In this document: piece after piece, positions 17,570 to 26,435 of the stretch
Layout: each line of letters begins with the position of its first letter
Numbering within the stretch: position 1 is the stretch's first letter
Assembly (NCBI GenBank): GCA_902785325.1
Contig: CACZXZ010000005.1
Coordinates: 26,128 to 90,127, forward strand
Reading direction: 5' to 3'
From: an uncultured Succinivibrio sp.
GTDB taxonomy: Bacteria > Pseudomonadota > Gammaproteobacteria > Enterobacterales > Succinivibrionaceae
Length of the DNA stretch: 64,000 nt
Translations under genes and position numbers: made by a program
The notes under the pieces: generated by a model
The model's input: the letters and a program-made list of their open reading frames with translations, nothing else
Told to the model about the DNA's origin: nothing
Database searches by the model: none

Positions 17570-18970
17570 TTACTTGAATTTAAATGACTTAATGCTTACC
17601 TCAGAAAGATTTACATTAATCTTATTACCGTTTAAATCTTGTAAGATACCTTGGGTATTACTTGGTGCATCATCAAGAATTAGTAAATAATCTTGACCTT
17701 GATAAGTACAATAGATACCTTCAATTTCAACCTTATCAGCATCATTTTCTTCTACTGAATCAACTTCATCATCATAATCAGGCTCATAAGAGTTATCAAC
17801 ACCTTCATCATGAATAGAATCTGATAAATCGTGAGCTACACGAGTATCTCTATCGGTATAAGTAGAAGTTGCATTGATACCAGCAGTTGGAGCTGTATTT
17901 TCTTGATTTTTAGCAAACATCTTAGGCTCTGCTGACTTATCTCGTTCATTAAGCTCTGTATATTCACTATTCTCTGTTGTTGAAGTTTCACCTTCATAAC
18001 CAGCAGTATTTTCTGAATAGTCTTGAGCCTGAACTTGAGAGTCTTGAGCATTACCCTGCTCTTGTGGATCATCAAGCTTAGGAATATCAAGATTTGGCAT
18101 CTGATCTGCATCTTGAAGATTTTCTTTACGAGCAATTAAAGCTTGTAATTCAGCAATAAAACTACGATCTACTAAAATACCAGCTTGACGTTTACGATCT
18201 AAGAAATCGATAGTAATTTCAGGATCTTTCTTAAAAGCATTGATAATGTCATAGCCTGTTCTTGGAGATTTAGAAATTACACCTTCATTAAAGTAAGTAA
18301 TTAGCTCTAATGGTACATTATTAAATGCCATAATTTGAGATAACCACATACAAGATTTACCAGTGATGTCAGCAAGCTTACTACGCTTTAACTTACCATT
18401 TTTAACATTTGGATCATCAGGATGCTCTTGAATGTATAAATCTTCAATTTTCTTTAAACTTGAAGCAATTTCAAAAGTATTTAACTCAGTACGTTGTACA
18501 TTTTCTGTTAACTGATCTACCACAATTCTTTCTAGAGAATCATAATTTCTAATAATGCAGTCAATGGTATTTAAAATCTTCTCGTCAGGATTTAATTTAC
18601 CTTCTTCTTGCTCTTCTTGTTGCCATTGGCGCACTAATTTTGAAGCACGATAACGTCTTTCACCACATACAATAGTATATTTGTTATTGATAATTGGTGA
18701 TTTTAAATCGTTAGGATCTTCATGAGCAGGACGAACGATAATTGGTTGCTTTAAGCCACCATCTCTAATTGAACGAGCTAAGCTTGATAAAGTGTTAGAA
18801 GCGTTATCATCGTCATTATTTTCAATGATAAAACCTTCATTACTTTCACTACGGACCTGCTCTAAAGCGTTAATGTCATCTAAATTGATAGCTACAATTT
18901 GCTCTTTAGAAGCTAATAAAGAAGCATTAGAACCAATATTTAAATTCTGTAAAGCTGAAAAATCACTCAT
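17570..18970 (-). CDS. parB: ParB-family partition protein
   Basis: This 466-aa ParB has the ParB/Spo0J nuclease-like CTPase domain with SLARSIRDGGLKQPIIVRP (about 62-80), the GERRYRAS box at 103-110 and the LTENVQRTEL motif near 155. A central helix-turn-helix (LADITGKSCMWLSQIMAF) follows. The C-terminal half is a long acidic Asn/Gln/Thr-rich linker (about 290-415), then a small folded tail. It binds parS-like sites and, with ParA, segregates the element when it exists as a circle. The 12-bp TTGTCATGACAA palindrome is a candidate site. The linker is unusually long for the family. Confidence 0.92.
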   Translation of the reverse strand: MSDFSALQNLNIGSNASLLASKEQIVAINLDDINALEQVRSESNEGFIIENNDDDNASNTLSSLARSIRDGGLKQPIIVRPAHEDPNDLKSPIINNKYTIVCGERRYRASKLVRQWQQEEQEEGKLNPDEKILNTIDCIIRNYDSLERIVVDQLTENVQRTELNTFEIASSLKKIEDLYIQEHPDDPNVKNGKLKRSKLADITGKSCMWLSQIMAFNNVPLELITYFNEGVISKSPRTGYDIINAFKKDPEITIDFLDRKRQAGILVDRSFIAELQALIARKENLQDADQMPNLDIPKLDDPQEQGNAQDSQVQAQDYSENTAGYEGETSTTENSEYTELNERDKSAEPKMFAKNQENTAPTAGINATSTYTDRDTRVAHDLSDSIHDEGVDNSYEPDYDDEVDSVEENDADKVEIEGIYCTYQGQDYLLILDDAPSNTQGILQDLNGNKINVNLSEVSIKSFKFK

Positions 18971-19008
18971 AATTTATACCTTAATTAAAATTAAAACCTT
19001 AACAAACC

Positions 19009-19242
19009 TTAGTTTCTCTTTTTAACTCTAAATCTACCTAACATGATAGTAAGTAATTCATCATCACTAAGGTTTAACTTATCTACAATCTTTAAAAAGT
19101 TACTTACTGTAATACGATCTTTCTTATGAAGCATAGCATATAAAGTACTGTACTCAACATTAAGTATTTTACTTAACATGCTTAAAGAAATATTGCGCAT
19201 CTCTAAGTAAATTAAAATTCTTTCTTCAATACAAGTTGACAT
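19009..19242 (-). CDS. Small XRE-type transcriptional regulator
   Basis: This 77-aa protein carries a Cro/XRE helix-turn-helix (ISLSMLSKILNVEYSTLYAM, then KKDRITVSNFLKIVDKL). The start at 19242 has AAGGAA upstream and a promoter immediately beyond, so an earlier in-frame ATG at 19314 is not favoured. It lies between parB and the 64-aa/parA pair, where it may repress the partition operon. Confidence 0.75.
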   Translation of the reverse strand: MSTCIEERILIYLEMRNISLSMLSKILNVEYSTLYAMLHKKDRITVSNFLKIVDKLNLSDDELLTIMLGRFRVKKRN

Positions 19243-19263
19243 ATAAATATTCCTTTTTAATCT

Positions 19264-19292
19264 ATTATAGCATATATCTTTATTATTTACAA
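19264..19292 (-). promoter_or_regulatory. Promoter for the XRE regulator and parB
   Basis: On the minus strand TTGTAA (19287-19292) and TATAAT (19264-19269) have a 17-bp spacer and a GCTATAATAGA context like the other element promoters. Confidence 0.65.
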
Positions 19293-19340
19293 AGTTATAT
19301 CTTAAAGTAGTCAACTTAACCTTTATGCCATGACGAATTT

Positions 19341-19535
19341 TTAAAATTCATCATCGCCATTTAACTGTTCTTTGTTGTCAACATCCTTCAACTCATTAGA
19401 GAGATTTAACGGATCTGACTTAAAAGCCTCCTCCTTGAAGGCAAGTAACTCTTCTGATTTTTCATCAGAAACTTCTAAAACATCCTTTTCGCCATCTAAA
19501 ATTTCGTCAATCATAGCTACATCATTTAGTGTCAT
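19341..19535 (-). CDS. Unrecognised 64-aa acidic protein
   Basis: This is a small, very acidic protein (many Asp, Glu and Leu residues, ending GDDEF) whose start overlaps the end of parA by 14 bp. Such overlap suggests translational coupling to ParA. It could be a partition accessory, but no family is recognised. Confidence 0.6.
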   Translation of the reverse strand: MTLNDVAMIDEILDGEKDVLEVSDEKSEELLAFKEEAFKSDPLNLSNELKDVDNKEQLNGDDEF

Positions 19536-20310
19536 GATTTAAAATCTCCAATGTTAAAGCATAAAATTCGTCAATCGCACGTTTATCGGTATGACCTTTA
19601 ATAGCTCTTAATTCGTTTAAAGAGCAAGAATTAGATAACGCATCTTGAATAGCACCTGAAGTGTGGATCTTATCATTCAATAACAAAGAACCAATCGCAG
19701 ACTTTTGCAACTGTTCTAATAATTCTTGTTGTCTTTTTCTAGAAGAAACAAACTTGTTAATTACAATACCTAATAAATCACAAGTAGCCATTCCGTTTTG
19801 GGAACGTACCATATTGATGTTCTGATAAGTAGTAAGTAACTTATTTAAGCCTAAGAGTGAGAAAGAATCTAACTCCACAGGAATTAAGATCTGACCTGTA
19901 ACTAATAAAGCAATCACAAGAATGTTGCCTAAAGTTGGAGGTGTATCAATGATACAGTAATCAAAGTGTTCACCTAAAGCCTTTAAATTATTAGCAAGGT
20001 TAGCAGAGCACATACCTTTGTCTAAATTTTCGGTATTAGCAAGATTGTCATCAGCAGAACAAAGTACAATACTTTGAGAACCTTCAACCACAGCTTTAAT
20101 TTCTTCTTCCTTTAAAACTCTAGACATTAAATCAGTAGCACATAACTTACACTTAAATTTCTCAAGAGTATCTGAAGCATTACCTTGAACATCAAGATCT
20201 AAGAATAAGATCTTCTTGTTAAAAGAATCAGCCATCACACGAGCGATGTTAGTACCTACGGCAGTTTTACCTAAACCACCCTTTTGATTAGTAATTGTTA
20301 AAATTTTCAT
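19522..20310 (-). CDS. parA: ParA-family partition ATPase
   Basis: This 262-aa ParA/Soj-type ATPase has the deviant Walker A KGGLGKT at residues 10-16 (usually KGGVGKT), the A' box KILFLDLDVQGNAS near 33-46 and Walker B YCIIDTPPTLGN near 117-128. It is of the short type, without an N-terminal DNA-binding domain, so transcriptional control probably falls to the small XRE protein. With ParB it moves the circular form of the element to daughter cells. Confidence 0.93.
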   Translation of the reverse strand: MKILTITNQKGGLGKTAVGTNIARVMADSFNKKILFLDLDVQGNASDTLEKFKCKLCATDLMSRVLKEEEIKAVVEGSQSIVLCSADDNLANTENLDKGMCSANLANNLKALGEHFDYCIIDTPPTLGNILVIALLVTGQILIPVELDSFSLLGLNKLLTTYQNINMVRSQNGMATCDLLGIVINKFVSSRKRQQELLEQLQKSAIGSLLLNDKIHTSGAIQDALSNSCSLNELRAIKGHTDKRAIDEFYALTLEILNHDTK

Positions 20311-20333
20311 GCGAACCTCAAATAATAAAATAA

Positions 20334-20600
20334 TTATGCAGAAACTTTATTTTGATTTAAATCAATTAAAACTAAGTAATCGATCTCGAACTTACCAAAA
20401 GCATTTTCTTGCTTGGTCATTACAGCCTTGTAATGAGTATTTTTAAAAGGATTCCAAAAATGATGATAAGGCTTTTCGTCATTCATCTTTAAAACTTCTT
20501 CTTCATTAGATAACTTATAGAAAGTTGCCTGATTGTTCTTTTCGCCAGCCCAAAATTTCTCAGAGCTTGAAACAATGTAAATACGATCTTCTTTTTTCAC
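20334..20600 (-). CDS. Unrecognised 88-aa protein
   Basis: This is a small beta-rich protein (RIYIVSSSEKFWAGEKNNQA, then FEIDYLVLID) not assigned to a family. It is first in the transcript leading to parA, 23 bp upstream of it. A near-consensus promoter lies about 60 bp before its ATG. Confidence 0.65.
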   Translation of the reverse strand: MKKEDRIYIVSSSEKFWAGEKNNQATFYKLSNEEEVLKMNDEKPYHHFWNPFKNTHYKAVMTKQENAFGKFEIDYLVLIDLNQNKVSA

Positions 20601-20659
20601 GTTATTACTCCTAAATACTAAAATCTACTAAATTAGACCTAACGTTAAAATCTATATTT

Positions 20660-20688
20660 ATTATAGTATAATATTTTATAGTTTGTAA
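20660..20688 (-). promoter_or_regulatory. Promoter for the 88-aa/parA run
   Basis: TTACAA (20683-20688) and TATAAT (20660-20665), read on the minus strand, have a 17-bp spacer and the TACTATAATAAA context shared by the element promoters. Confidence 0.6.
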
Positions 20689-20749
20689 AGATAAAATAAA
20701 TTATTTTAGATACTTTTATCACAATTTCTTTTTGTCACGACATAATTAT

Positions 20750-20785
20750 AAAAAAAAATAAAGAGTTGAATTAACCTCAACTCTC
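20750..20785 (-). terminator. Terminator after the exonuclease gene
   Basis: AGAGTTGA (20762-20769) pairs with TCAACTCT (20777-20784) and, on the minus strand, runs into a T-rich tract. It ends the long run that starts with the cassettes at 26.7 kb. A degenerate copy of the element palindrome (TTGTCACGACAT, 20732-20743) lies just beyond. Confidence 0.85.
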
Positions 20786-20818
20786 TATCAAGCTTTATTC
20801 TAAACAAAAAAAAATTAT

Positions 20819-21442
20819 TTAAGCTTCACTCTCTATGCGTTCTCTTCTCTTCTCTAAAGCACGGACAACATAAGCTTTAAGCTTATAATAAGCCTTTAAA
20901 ATTGGATTCTTATTCACTGAATTTAACTTATTATAAACATACAAGGTTGCAAAACAGTCAGCTAAAGAGTTATGAGCTTCCTTTAAATATTTTTTTGTAC
21001 CACCAAAAAATTGAAAAGCAAAGATTAAATTTTTTCTTTTATATTTATTACCTGCTTTTGCTTTATAAAAGTTAGAAAACATAGTTAACACATCAGTAAC
21101 ATGAATGTTAGCATTAAGATTGATGCCATTAGCTCTTAAAAAGTTTATATCAAAACTTGGATTATAACCTACTAATTCATCAGCAGAATTTAAAAGAGAA
21201 GCTATATCATCACGATAAACAGGTAGCTCTTCTTCATTCTCTACATTCTTAATATAAAGACCGTTAAGAGAGCTTGCACTTAACCAGTCACGCAATAAAT
21301 CTGTATTTGTAAAATGCTCTTGACTTGGTTTAATGTACTTATTAAAAAGTACACGATTATGATCATCAATCACACTAACTTGCAAAATCGCATTTTTATT
21401 TGGATCTAAACCAGTGGTTTCAGTATCTAAGATCAGCTTCAT
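20819..21442 (-). CDS. DEDDh-type 3'-5' exonuclease (DnaQ/RNase T-like)
   Basis: This 207-aa protein has all three Exo motifs: DTETTG at residues 6-11, VGYNPSFDINFLRANG near 90-105, and HNSLADCFATLYVY near 155-168, the histidine marking the DEDDh class. It resembles stand-alone DNA polymerase III epsilon-like or RNase T-like exonucleases of mobile elements and would remove 3' nucleotides from DNA or RNA. The C-terminus is strongly basic. It follows the 127-aa gene by 6 bp. Confidence 0.88.
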   Translation of the reverse strand: MKLILDTETTGLDPNKNAILQVSVIDDHNRVLFNKYIKPSQEHFTNTDLLRDWLSASSLNGLYIKNVENEEELPVYRDDIASLLNSADELVGYNPSFDINFLRANGINLNANIHVTDVLTMFSNFYKAKAGNKYKRKNLIFAFQFFGGTKKYLKEAHNSLADCFATLYVYNKLNSVNKNPILKAYYKLKAYVVRALEKRRERIESEA

Positions 21443-21448
21443 TTTTAA

Positions 21449-21832
21449 TTACCTGCAATAAGCATAAGATTTGCGCCATTTACCAGTTGATAATTGTGAT
21501 TCTAACTTAAAATCAGCATGAGAATTAGCTTGAGGTTTACCTTCGTATTCTAATTTAAACATCTCTTTCTCAATAAAAGATACTAACTGTTGCTTGCTCA
21601 TAGGGTTAAAGATATTACCTAGAAAAACAGTATTTGTATCTTTAAAAGCATGGCTACATCTTACATCAGTCTTTCTAATGCCTTTAACGTAATGCATTAA
21701 CCAAAGTAAGTTTTTACTTTTTAAGTTGTAATATAGCTCAAGGTAATTACCATAGTTTGCAAAATTAATGCCTAAAGATTCTAAACTTATATTCGCAATT
21801 TGATCTTCTTTTAAAGCTTTAATACTAGTCAT
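21449..21832 (-). CDS. Unrecognised 127-aa protein
   Basis: This protein is not recognised. It is basic towards the C-terminus (LSTGKWRKSYAYCR), has no membrane segment and is cotranscribed with the exonuclease. Its centre contains several conserved-looking aromatic residues (YLELYYNLKSKNLLWLMHYV). Confidence 0.6.
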   Translation of the reverse strand: MTSIKALKEDQIANISLESLGINFANYGNYLELYYNLKSKNLLWLMHYVKGIRKTDVRCSHAFKDTNTVFLGNIFNPMSKQQLVSFIEKEMFKLEYEGKPQANSHADFKLESQLSTGKWRKSYAYCR

Positions 21833-21843
21833 AAATTATTCCT

Positions 21844-21957
21844 TTAATCGATATAGTCGTCTAATTCTTCAGAAAATAAGAATTTAATAGTTAAATAAAA
21901 GACATATAAAGCACAAGCAATTACCATGCTTCCACCAATAAACTCACCTACATTCAT
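21844..21957 (-). CDS. Predicted 37-aa single-pass membrane peptide
   Basis: This very short frame (MNVGEFIGGSMVIACALYVF, then YLTIKFLF and an acidic tail EELDDYID) is a clean single-span membrane peptide. An AAAGG ribosome binding site lies about 11 bases upstream of the ATG. It fills the gap between the TraL-like and 127-aa genes. Comparable tiny membrane genes occur at 28215 and 29233. Confidence 0.5.
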   Translation of the reverse strand: MNVGEFIGGSMVIACALYVFYLTIKFLFSEELDDYID

Positions 21958-22035
21958 AAAAAAAAGTGCCTTTTTGATTAACATAATTATATTATGTAAT
22001 ATATTATAACAAATAATCAATAATTTTGATAATTT

Positions 22036-22047
22036 TTGTCATGACAA
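22036..22047. repeat. Element palindrome TTGTCATGACAA
   Basis: This perfect 12-bp palindrome lies one base beyond the stop codon of the TraL-like gene. Identical copies are at 5417-5428, 26724-26735 and 29520-29531. Its role is unknown; a partition or regulator site is possible. Confidence 0.6.
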
Positions 22048-22048
22048 T

Positions 22049-22852
22049 TTAAACAGCAACTTGGCAGACACTTTCTAATATCTTATCAAAATCATTACGA
22101 ATAAAGGAAAGTTGATAGGTTGAGTTGATAAACAAAGGATAACCATTTAACTCAGAATCTACAGCTTCTTTATACCTATCAGGATCTAATAACTCTGAAA
22201 AAGTTTTATTTTCCTCAAAAACAGATTTGATTAAAAATTGATTTGTATCATCGGTAATAGTTTCTGATTTAGTAAACATTGGCAAATTTGCTACATGTTT
22301 TAAAGAGCCCTGATCTGAAAACATATTACAGATCATATCTGTATGACTAGCTATGCGATCATTGATAACAGGATCAGGATAGTGATTTAACCACACTACT
22401 ACATCTGTTTTTGTAAAAGTATTTAAAAGATTATTTGCAACCGAAAGACATTCATTTTTAAAATAATCATTACCTGAAATTGGCACGTGAAGTACTAACT
22501 TTAATTCTCTTTCTTCAAATTCTTTTAAAATTGCGAAATCGTCTTTTTTTAGGTTAAATACAAAATTCTGATAAGCATCAGCAACTAACTCAATGAGCAT
22601 GTCATTGTGAGTATTTAAAATTCTATCAAATAATTTTTGGCAATCATAAACTAAAGTACCATCTTCCTTCGTGTTAGTTAAAGGTAAGATATGCGCATTT
22701 AAATACTTAAAGCGACTAATAGAATTAGTATTGTTAGATGTATCAATGATAGATAATCTTTGACCATATTTTCTAATGTATTGAGCAAACAACCATCCAA
22801 TAAAGGTTTTTCCACAACCTTTTTGTGAAGATAAAATCACATGAATAATCAT
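22049..22852 (-). CDS. TraL-like P-loop ATPase (ParA/MinD superfamily)
   Basis: This 267-aa protein begins MIIHVILSSQKGCGKTFIGW. It has a deviant Walker A (SQKGCGKT) and an A' region RLSIIDTSNN, in the same layout as IncP TraL. The Walker B-like segment (DMLIELVAD) lacks the usual Asp-Thr-Gly and may be impaired. It resembles the TraL-like protein at 29716, so the element has two copies. It lies at the end of the tandem cassette array and may be co-transcribed with it. The TraL role is not well defined; it is usually called a transfer accessory. Confidence 0.7.
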   Translation of the reverse strand: MIIHVILSSQKGCGKTFIGWLFAQYIRKYGQRLSIIDTSNNTNSISRFKYLNAHILPLTNTKEDGTLVYDCQKLFDRILNTHNDMLIELVADAYQNFVFNLKKDDFAILKEFEERELKLVLHVPISGNDYFKNECLSVANNLLNTFTKTDVVVWLNHYPDPVINDRIASHTDMICNMFSDQGSLKHVANLPMFTKSETITDDTNQFLIKSVFEENKTFSELLDPDRYKEAVDSELNGYPLFINSTYQLSFIRNDFDKILESVCQVAV

Positions 22853-22907
22853 ATAACACCTCGTAAACTTAATTATGCTTATTATAAGCTATTTTAGTTT
22901 ATAAAGT

Positions 22908-23936
22908 CTAAATAAACATACAAAGAATAGCCACAGAAAACGTGAATTTATTGATAGATGATTGTTCTTTAGTAAGCAAAATTACTTCTTTATTAAAGAA
23001 TTTTAAATTCTTTTCTAGAGCTATAATCTTCTTAGGATCAATTTCAAGATCATTCTGATCTAGTAGCTGAAAATTGTCGGTATCAAAAGGTCCTTCTTTA
23101 TGATCGACCAATTTTAAATTGGTAAGATCTTTTAAAGAAACTATTTTAACTGAAGTGAAACAATTTAAATCATTTAGAAAAAGCTGATCTTTTTTAGCAA
23201 GATCAAACAATTCTTTACAGTCAGCAAAAGACTCTGATTTTAAACGCAAATACTCTTTTACAAAGAAAAAATCTTTTGCATCTCTTTGAGAGCTTAAAAG
23301 TTCCATATAATCAAATTGTTTTCCAAGATACAAATCTGATGCTTGATTTAATAAATTCTTGCGATATTCATACACCAAAAATAAACCTCTTGCATTTGGT
23401 TGACGTGTAGCTTTGTAGTTTTCTACTAGATCAAACTGTTCACTAGCATACCAGTCTTTTTGTAAATCGATAAATTCTCTAACAGGCTCTGATTTTAATA
23501 GACCAAAATCATCAAAATTTTTTGTATTATAGCTTCCTGTTTTTAAAAAGTTGCTGTAATACCTATCATCAATCAAATGATACTTTTTATTCTGAAGTAC
23601 ACACCGTAAATCTTTTGCACAGCGCAAGGCTTTATGAAATCTAGCTGAATAATCTTTTAAATACTCTAAAAAATGATGTAAAGGGTTTTGTAAACAATAT
23701 GCTTTGTTAAAGGTACTACAAAAGGCATAATCAAGTTCAAGACATTCCTCTAAATTAGTTTTAGCATGTTTATCATAGATAGCTTCAAGTAAAGCTTTAT
23801 AGAGTAATACTTGATCTGCTGAATTAAATTTTGCAGATAAGATTAAATTGAAAACATTATTGATTAGAAATAAATCCTGAGGAGAAATAGGACCAGCAAA
23901 AATTGGATTGGCAAAATTAGAATTATTAAAATTCAT
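22908..23936 (-). CDS. Large cassette protein, 342 aa (copy C)
   Basis: This protein is not recognised. It is a paralogue of the proteins at 24265 and 25527. Shared blocks are LKTGSYNTKNFDDFGLL (about 131-147), a DLYLGKQFDYME segment, LFLNDLN and a C-terminal block FQLLDQNDLEIDPKK. The N-terminal 120 residues diverge. It appears helical, cytosolic and free of known catalytic motifs. Its ATG overlaps the stop of the small gene at 23926 by 11 bp. It is the most divergent and longest copy; its tail ends in a hydrophobic VAILCMFI segment absent from the others. Confidence 0.8.
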   Translation of the reverse strand: MNFNNSNFANPIFAGPISPQDLFLINNVFNLILSAKFNSADQVLLYKALLEAIYDKHAKTNLEECLELDYAFCSTFNKAYCLQNPLHHFLEYLKDYSARFHKALRCAKDLRCVLQNKKYHLIDDRYYSNFLKTGSYNTKNFDDFGLLKSEPVREFIDLQKDWYASEQFDLVENYKATRQPNARGLFLVYEYRKNLLNQASDLYLGKQFDYMELLSSQRDAKDFFFVKEYLRLKSESFADCKELFDLAKKDQLFLNDLNCFTSVKIVSLKDLTNLKLVDHKEGPFDTDNFQLLDQNDLEIDPKKIIALEKNLKFFNKEVILLTKEQSSINKFTFSVAILCMFI

Positions 23937-24237
23937 CAGGAAATACCTCTTTTGCTTTAGAAAGATTATTATACATCACGCTTCTTAAACCTAAACCATA
24001 TTTCATACCTAAAGCGTAATGAGGTTCTAAAGGTATTTTTCCCATTAAGTGCATAGCATCAGTAGTAGCTTTCTTTTTAATTAAGTTTTCTACACATTCT
24101 AAAATGCAATCAATATCACTTTGTGACATCTCAGTATCAAGAGCATCTCTTAAACGGAAGTACTCTTTCCACTCGTCCTCAGTCATCTGATTGATTGGCT
24201 CGTTCCAACCTTTAGGCTTGTGATTTATGTCAGTCAT
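23926..24237 (-). CDS. Small cassette protein, 103 aa (copy C)
   Basis: A paralogue of the five-member family, it has the conserved head (HKPKGWNEPINQMTEDEWKE) and a more diverged tail (RSVMYNNLSKAKEVFPDEF). It has an AGAATTACG leader like copy A. The stop codon overlaps the ATG of its large partner, ensuring coupled translation. It diverges from the other small copies along with its diverged large partner, as expected if each pair co-evolves. Confidence 0.8.
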   Translation of the reverse strand: MTDINHKPKGWNEPINQMTEDEWKEYFRLRDALDTEMSQSDIDCILECVENLIKKKATTDAMHLMGKIPLEPHYALGMKYGLGLRSVMYNNLSKAKEVFPDEF

Positions 24238-24264
24238 CGTAATTCTCCATACTACAAAAAGTCC

Positions 24265-25212
24265 TTAAACTAAGGTTAGTTTAGGTTTAAAGCTTTTTTC
24301 TATTCTTGTACCAGTAGTTAACTCTAAATTTAATAAATCTTCCTTTAAATATTTAAGATTTTTCTCAAAACTGCTTATTAACTTTTGATCAATCGCTTTA
24401 CCGTTCTGATCTACTAATTCAAAGTTATCATGATCCAAAATTGGAGAATCCTTATTTGCATTTATAAGCTCTTCTCTACTAATCAATTTTGGATAATCAT
24501 ACGGTTGATTAAGATCTTTAAGAAAGATATGTCCATCACGAGCCATCGCTATTAAGCAACCAGCATCTTTTAAAGACTCTTCTTTAAGCGTTTTATATTT
24601 TTTAAATGGTTCAATTTTCTCTAAATCACTATTTAATAAACCTCGTTCCATGTACTCAAACTGTTCACCTAAATATAAATCTTCAGCTTTGGTAACTATT
24701 CTTTTTCTAAGTTCTAACAATAAATCTAAGTTATCTTTTTGTTCAGGTGTTAAATCTATCAATTCATATTCAAATCTTTCATCATAGATATTCTTTTGTT
24801 CATTCATGAACTTCCGAGCAGGATCAAGTAATAAACCAAAAACATCAAAGTCTTTTTTATCATAACTTCCTGTATTTAAAATCTCTGTATAGTAAAGATT
24901 ATCCTTTTGAGTAAGACTTGTTTGCAGGTGATTCATTGTTCTGTTTGCTTCGTTATATCTTTTAGAATAATCATCTAGATAATTATTAAATAATTCAGAA
25001 TTAGATAAAAAATTACTTTCACTAATACAAGCAAAATCCAATTTTAAAAGTAAAGAAGAATCAATATTTTTGTCTAATTTATAAATAAAAGATCTAGCTT
25101 CTTTAAAAGTTTCCAAACAATCATTATTTATATTTAGCTGATGATAGAATACCGAAATAATACTTTTGAAAAACAAAATATTATCAATTCTTTCTAAAGA
25201 ACTAAAATTCAT
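24265..25212 (-). CDS. Large cassette protein, 315 aa (copy D)
   Basis: This is an unrecognised helical cytosolic protein. Family blocks are LNTGSYDKKDFDVFGLLLDP, EDLYLGEQFEYME, EESLKDAG, IFLKDLN and FELVDQNGKAIDQK. Its C-terminus (LELTTGTRIEKSFKPKLTLV) and an internal stretch (SKRYNEANRTMNHLQ) are the sequences found in the two remnants near 13 kb, so those descend from a copy like this one. It overlaps the small gene upstream by 11 bp. Confidence 0.8.
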   Translation of the reverse strand: MNFSSLERIDNILFFKSIISVFYHQLNINNDCLETFKEARSFIYKLDKNIDSSLLLKLDFACISESNFLSNSELFNNYLDDYSKRYNEANRTMNHLQTSLTQKDNLYYTEILNTGSYDKKDFDVFGLLLDPARKFMNEQKNIYDERFEYELIDLTPEQKDNLDLLLELRKRIVTKAEDLYLGEQFEYMERGLLNSDLEKIEPFKKYKTLKEESLKDAGCLIAMARDGHIFLKDLNQPYDYPKLISREELINANKDSPILDHDNFELVDQNGKAIDQKLISSFEKNLKYLKEDLLNLELTTGTRIEKSFKPKLTLV

Positions 25213-25513
25213 TAGGGTATTCCTTCTTTGCTAAAGATAAATTTAAATACATGACTTCTTTTATACCAAGTCCTTTTTTTAATTGATAAGCATAACGAGG
25301 ATGAATTGGAATAATAAACATTAATTGTTTAGCTTCTTCTTTTTTATTTGCTTTCAATAGAGTATTTACTTTTAGTAAAGATGCTTTTAACTCCTCGTCA
25401 GACATCTCTACATCTAATTCTTCACGTAAGCGAAAATATTCTTTCCATTCTTCTTCTGTCATACGGTTTAAAGGCTCGTTCCAACCATTTGGCTTGTGTT
25501 GCATGTCTGTCAT
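25202..25513 (-). CDS. Small cassette protein, 103 aa (copy D)
   Basis: A paralogue whose first 36 residues are almost identical to copy B (QHKPNGWNEPLNRMTEEEW), with tail KEVMYLNLSLAKKEYPNEF. The middle (residues 38-70) is Lys/Leu-rich and differs from the other copies. The ribosome binding site is GGAGAATAGCT. It overlaps the large partner gene by 11 bp. Confidence 0.8.
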   Translation of the reverse strand: MTDMQHKPNGWNEPLNRMTEEEWKEYFRLREELDVEMSDEELKASLLKVNTLLKANKKEEAKQLMFIIPIHPRYAYQLKKGLGIKEVMYLNLSLAKKEYPNEF

Positions 25514-25526
25514 AGCTATTCTCCTT

Positions 25527-26435
25527 TTACATTTTTATACTTGATTGTTGTATATTCTTTCTAGCTAAATTTATCACATCTGATTTAAAGAATTTTAAAT
25601 TCTTAATTAAATCATTAACTTTCTTTGCTTCAATTTCTTTACCTGAATAATCTACTAATTGAAAGTTATCTTGATCAAGAATTGTTTCTTTAAGATCAAA
25701 AGGATCAATACTAAACAAATCTTTTAACTTTACAGGTTTTGCTTTACCAATACTATTTAGATCTTTATAAAAAAGAGCTCCTTCTTGAAGCATCATAACT
25801 AATTCTTGTGAACTCTTTAACGATTGCTCTTTTAACTTTACATAAGTTTTAAAAGGTTCATTCTCAACTAAATCTTTATTTTTTATAGCGTGCTCCATGT
25901 AAGCAAATTGCTTTTTAACATAAAGATCTTCAACTTTATTTACAATTTTCTTTCTTGTTTTTAAAAGATCTAATAGGAGATCTTCTTGTTTTGAAGATGT
26001 AGTAAAAAATTCAGCTTCTTGATTATTATCATAAATATCTTTGCGTTCATTGATAAAGGTTCTAACAGGATCTAGCAATACTCCGAATTTATCAAAATTC
26101 TTTTGATTAAAATGCTCTGTATTGATAATTTGGGAATAATAAACATCTTGCTTAGAAGTAAGCGTATCATTAAGATATGAATTACAAACAAAAGCCTTAT
26201 TTAAGTTATTCACCACATCTTTAACATAACCTTTTAAAAGATCTTTATTTTGTTCAAAGGCATAATTATCTTTAAGACCAAAAACAAACAAAGAATCTAA
26301 TACTAATAATTGTTTTAAATTATTCACAGAATCAGTGTACTGTTCTATTTGTTTAAGTTCATTCTTAATTGGACAGTTAAACATAACCTTTAAAAACAGG
26401 TTATTGACGATTAAACGCTCATTCTCAAAATTCAT
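25527..26435 (-). CDS. Large cassette protein, 302 aa (copy E)
   Basis: This is the shortest of the three intact large paralogues and is unrecognised. It keeps the blocks FNQKNFDKFGVLLDP, EDLYVKKQFAYME, LKEQSLKSS, LFYKDLN and FQLVDYSGKEIEAKK. The N-terminal third differs from the other two, while the rest aligns along its length. Its ATG overlaps the stop of the small gene upstream. No signal peptide or membrane segment is present. Confidence 0.8.
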   Translation of the reverse strand: MNFENERLIVNNLFLKVMFNCPIKNELKQIEQYTDSVNNLKQLLVLDSLFVFGLKDNYAFEQNKDLLKGYVKDVVNNLNKAFVCNSYLNDTLTSKQDVYYSQIINTEHFNQKNFDKFGVLLDPVRTFINERKDIYDNNQEAEFFTTSSKQEDLLLDLLKTRKKIVNKVEDLYVKKQFAYMEHAIKNKDLVENEPFKTYVKLKEQSLKSSQELVMMLQEGALFYKDLNSIGKAKPVKLKDLFSIDPFDLKETILDQDNFQLVDYSGKEIEAKKVNDLIKNLKFFKSDVINLARKNIQQSSIKM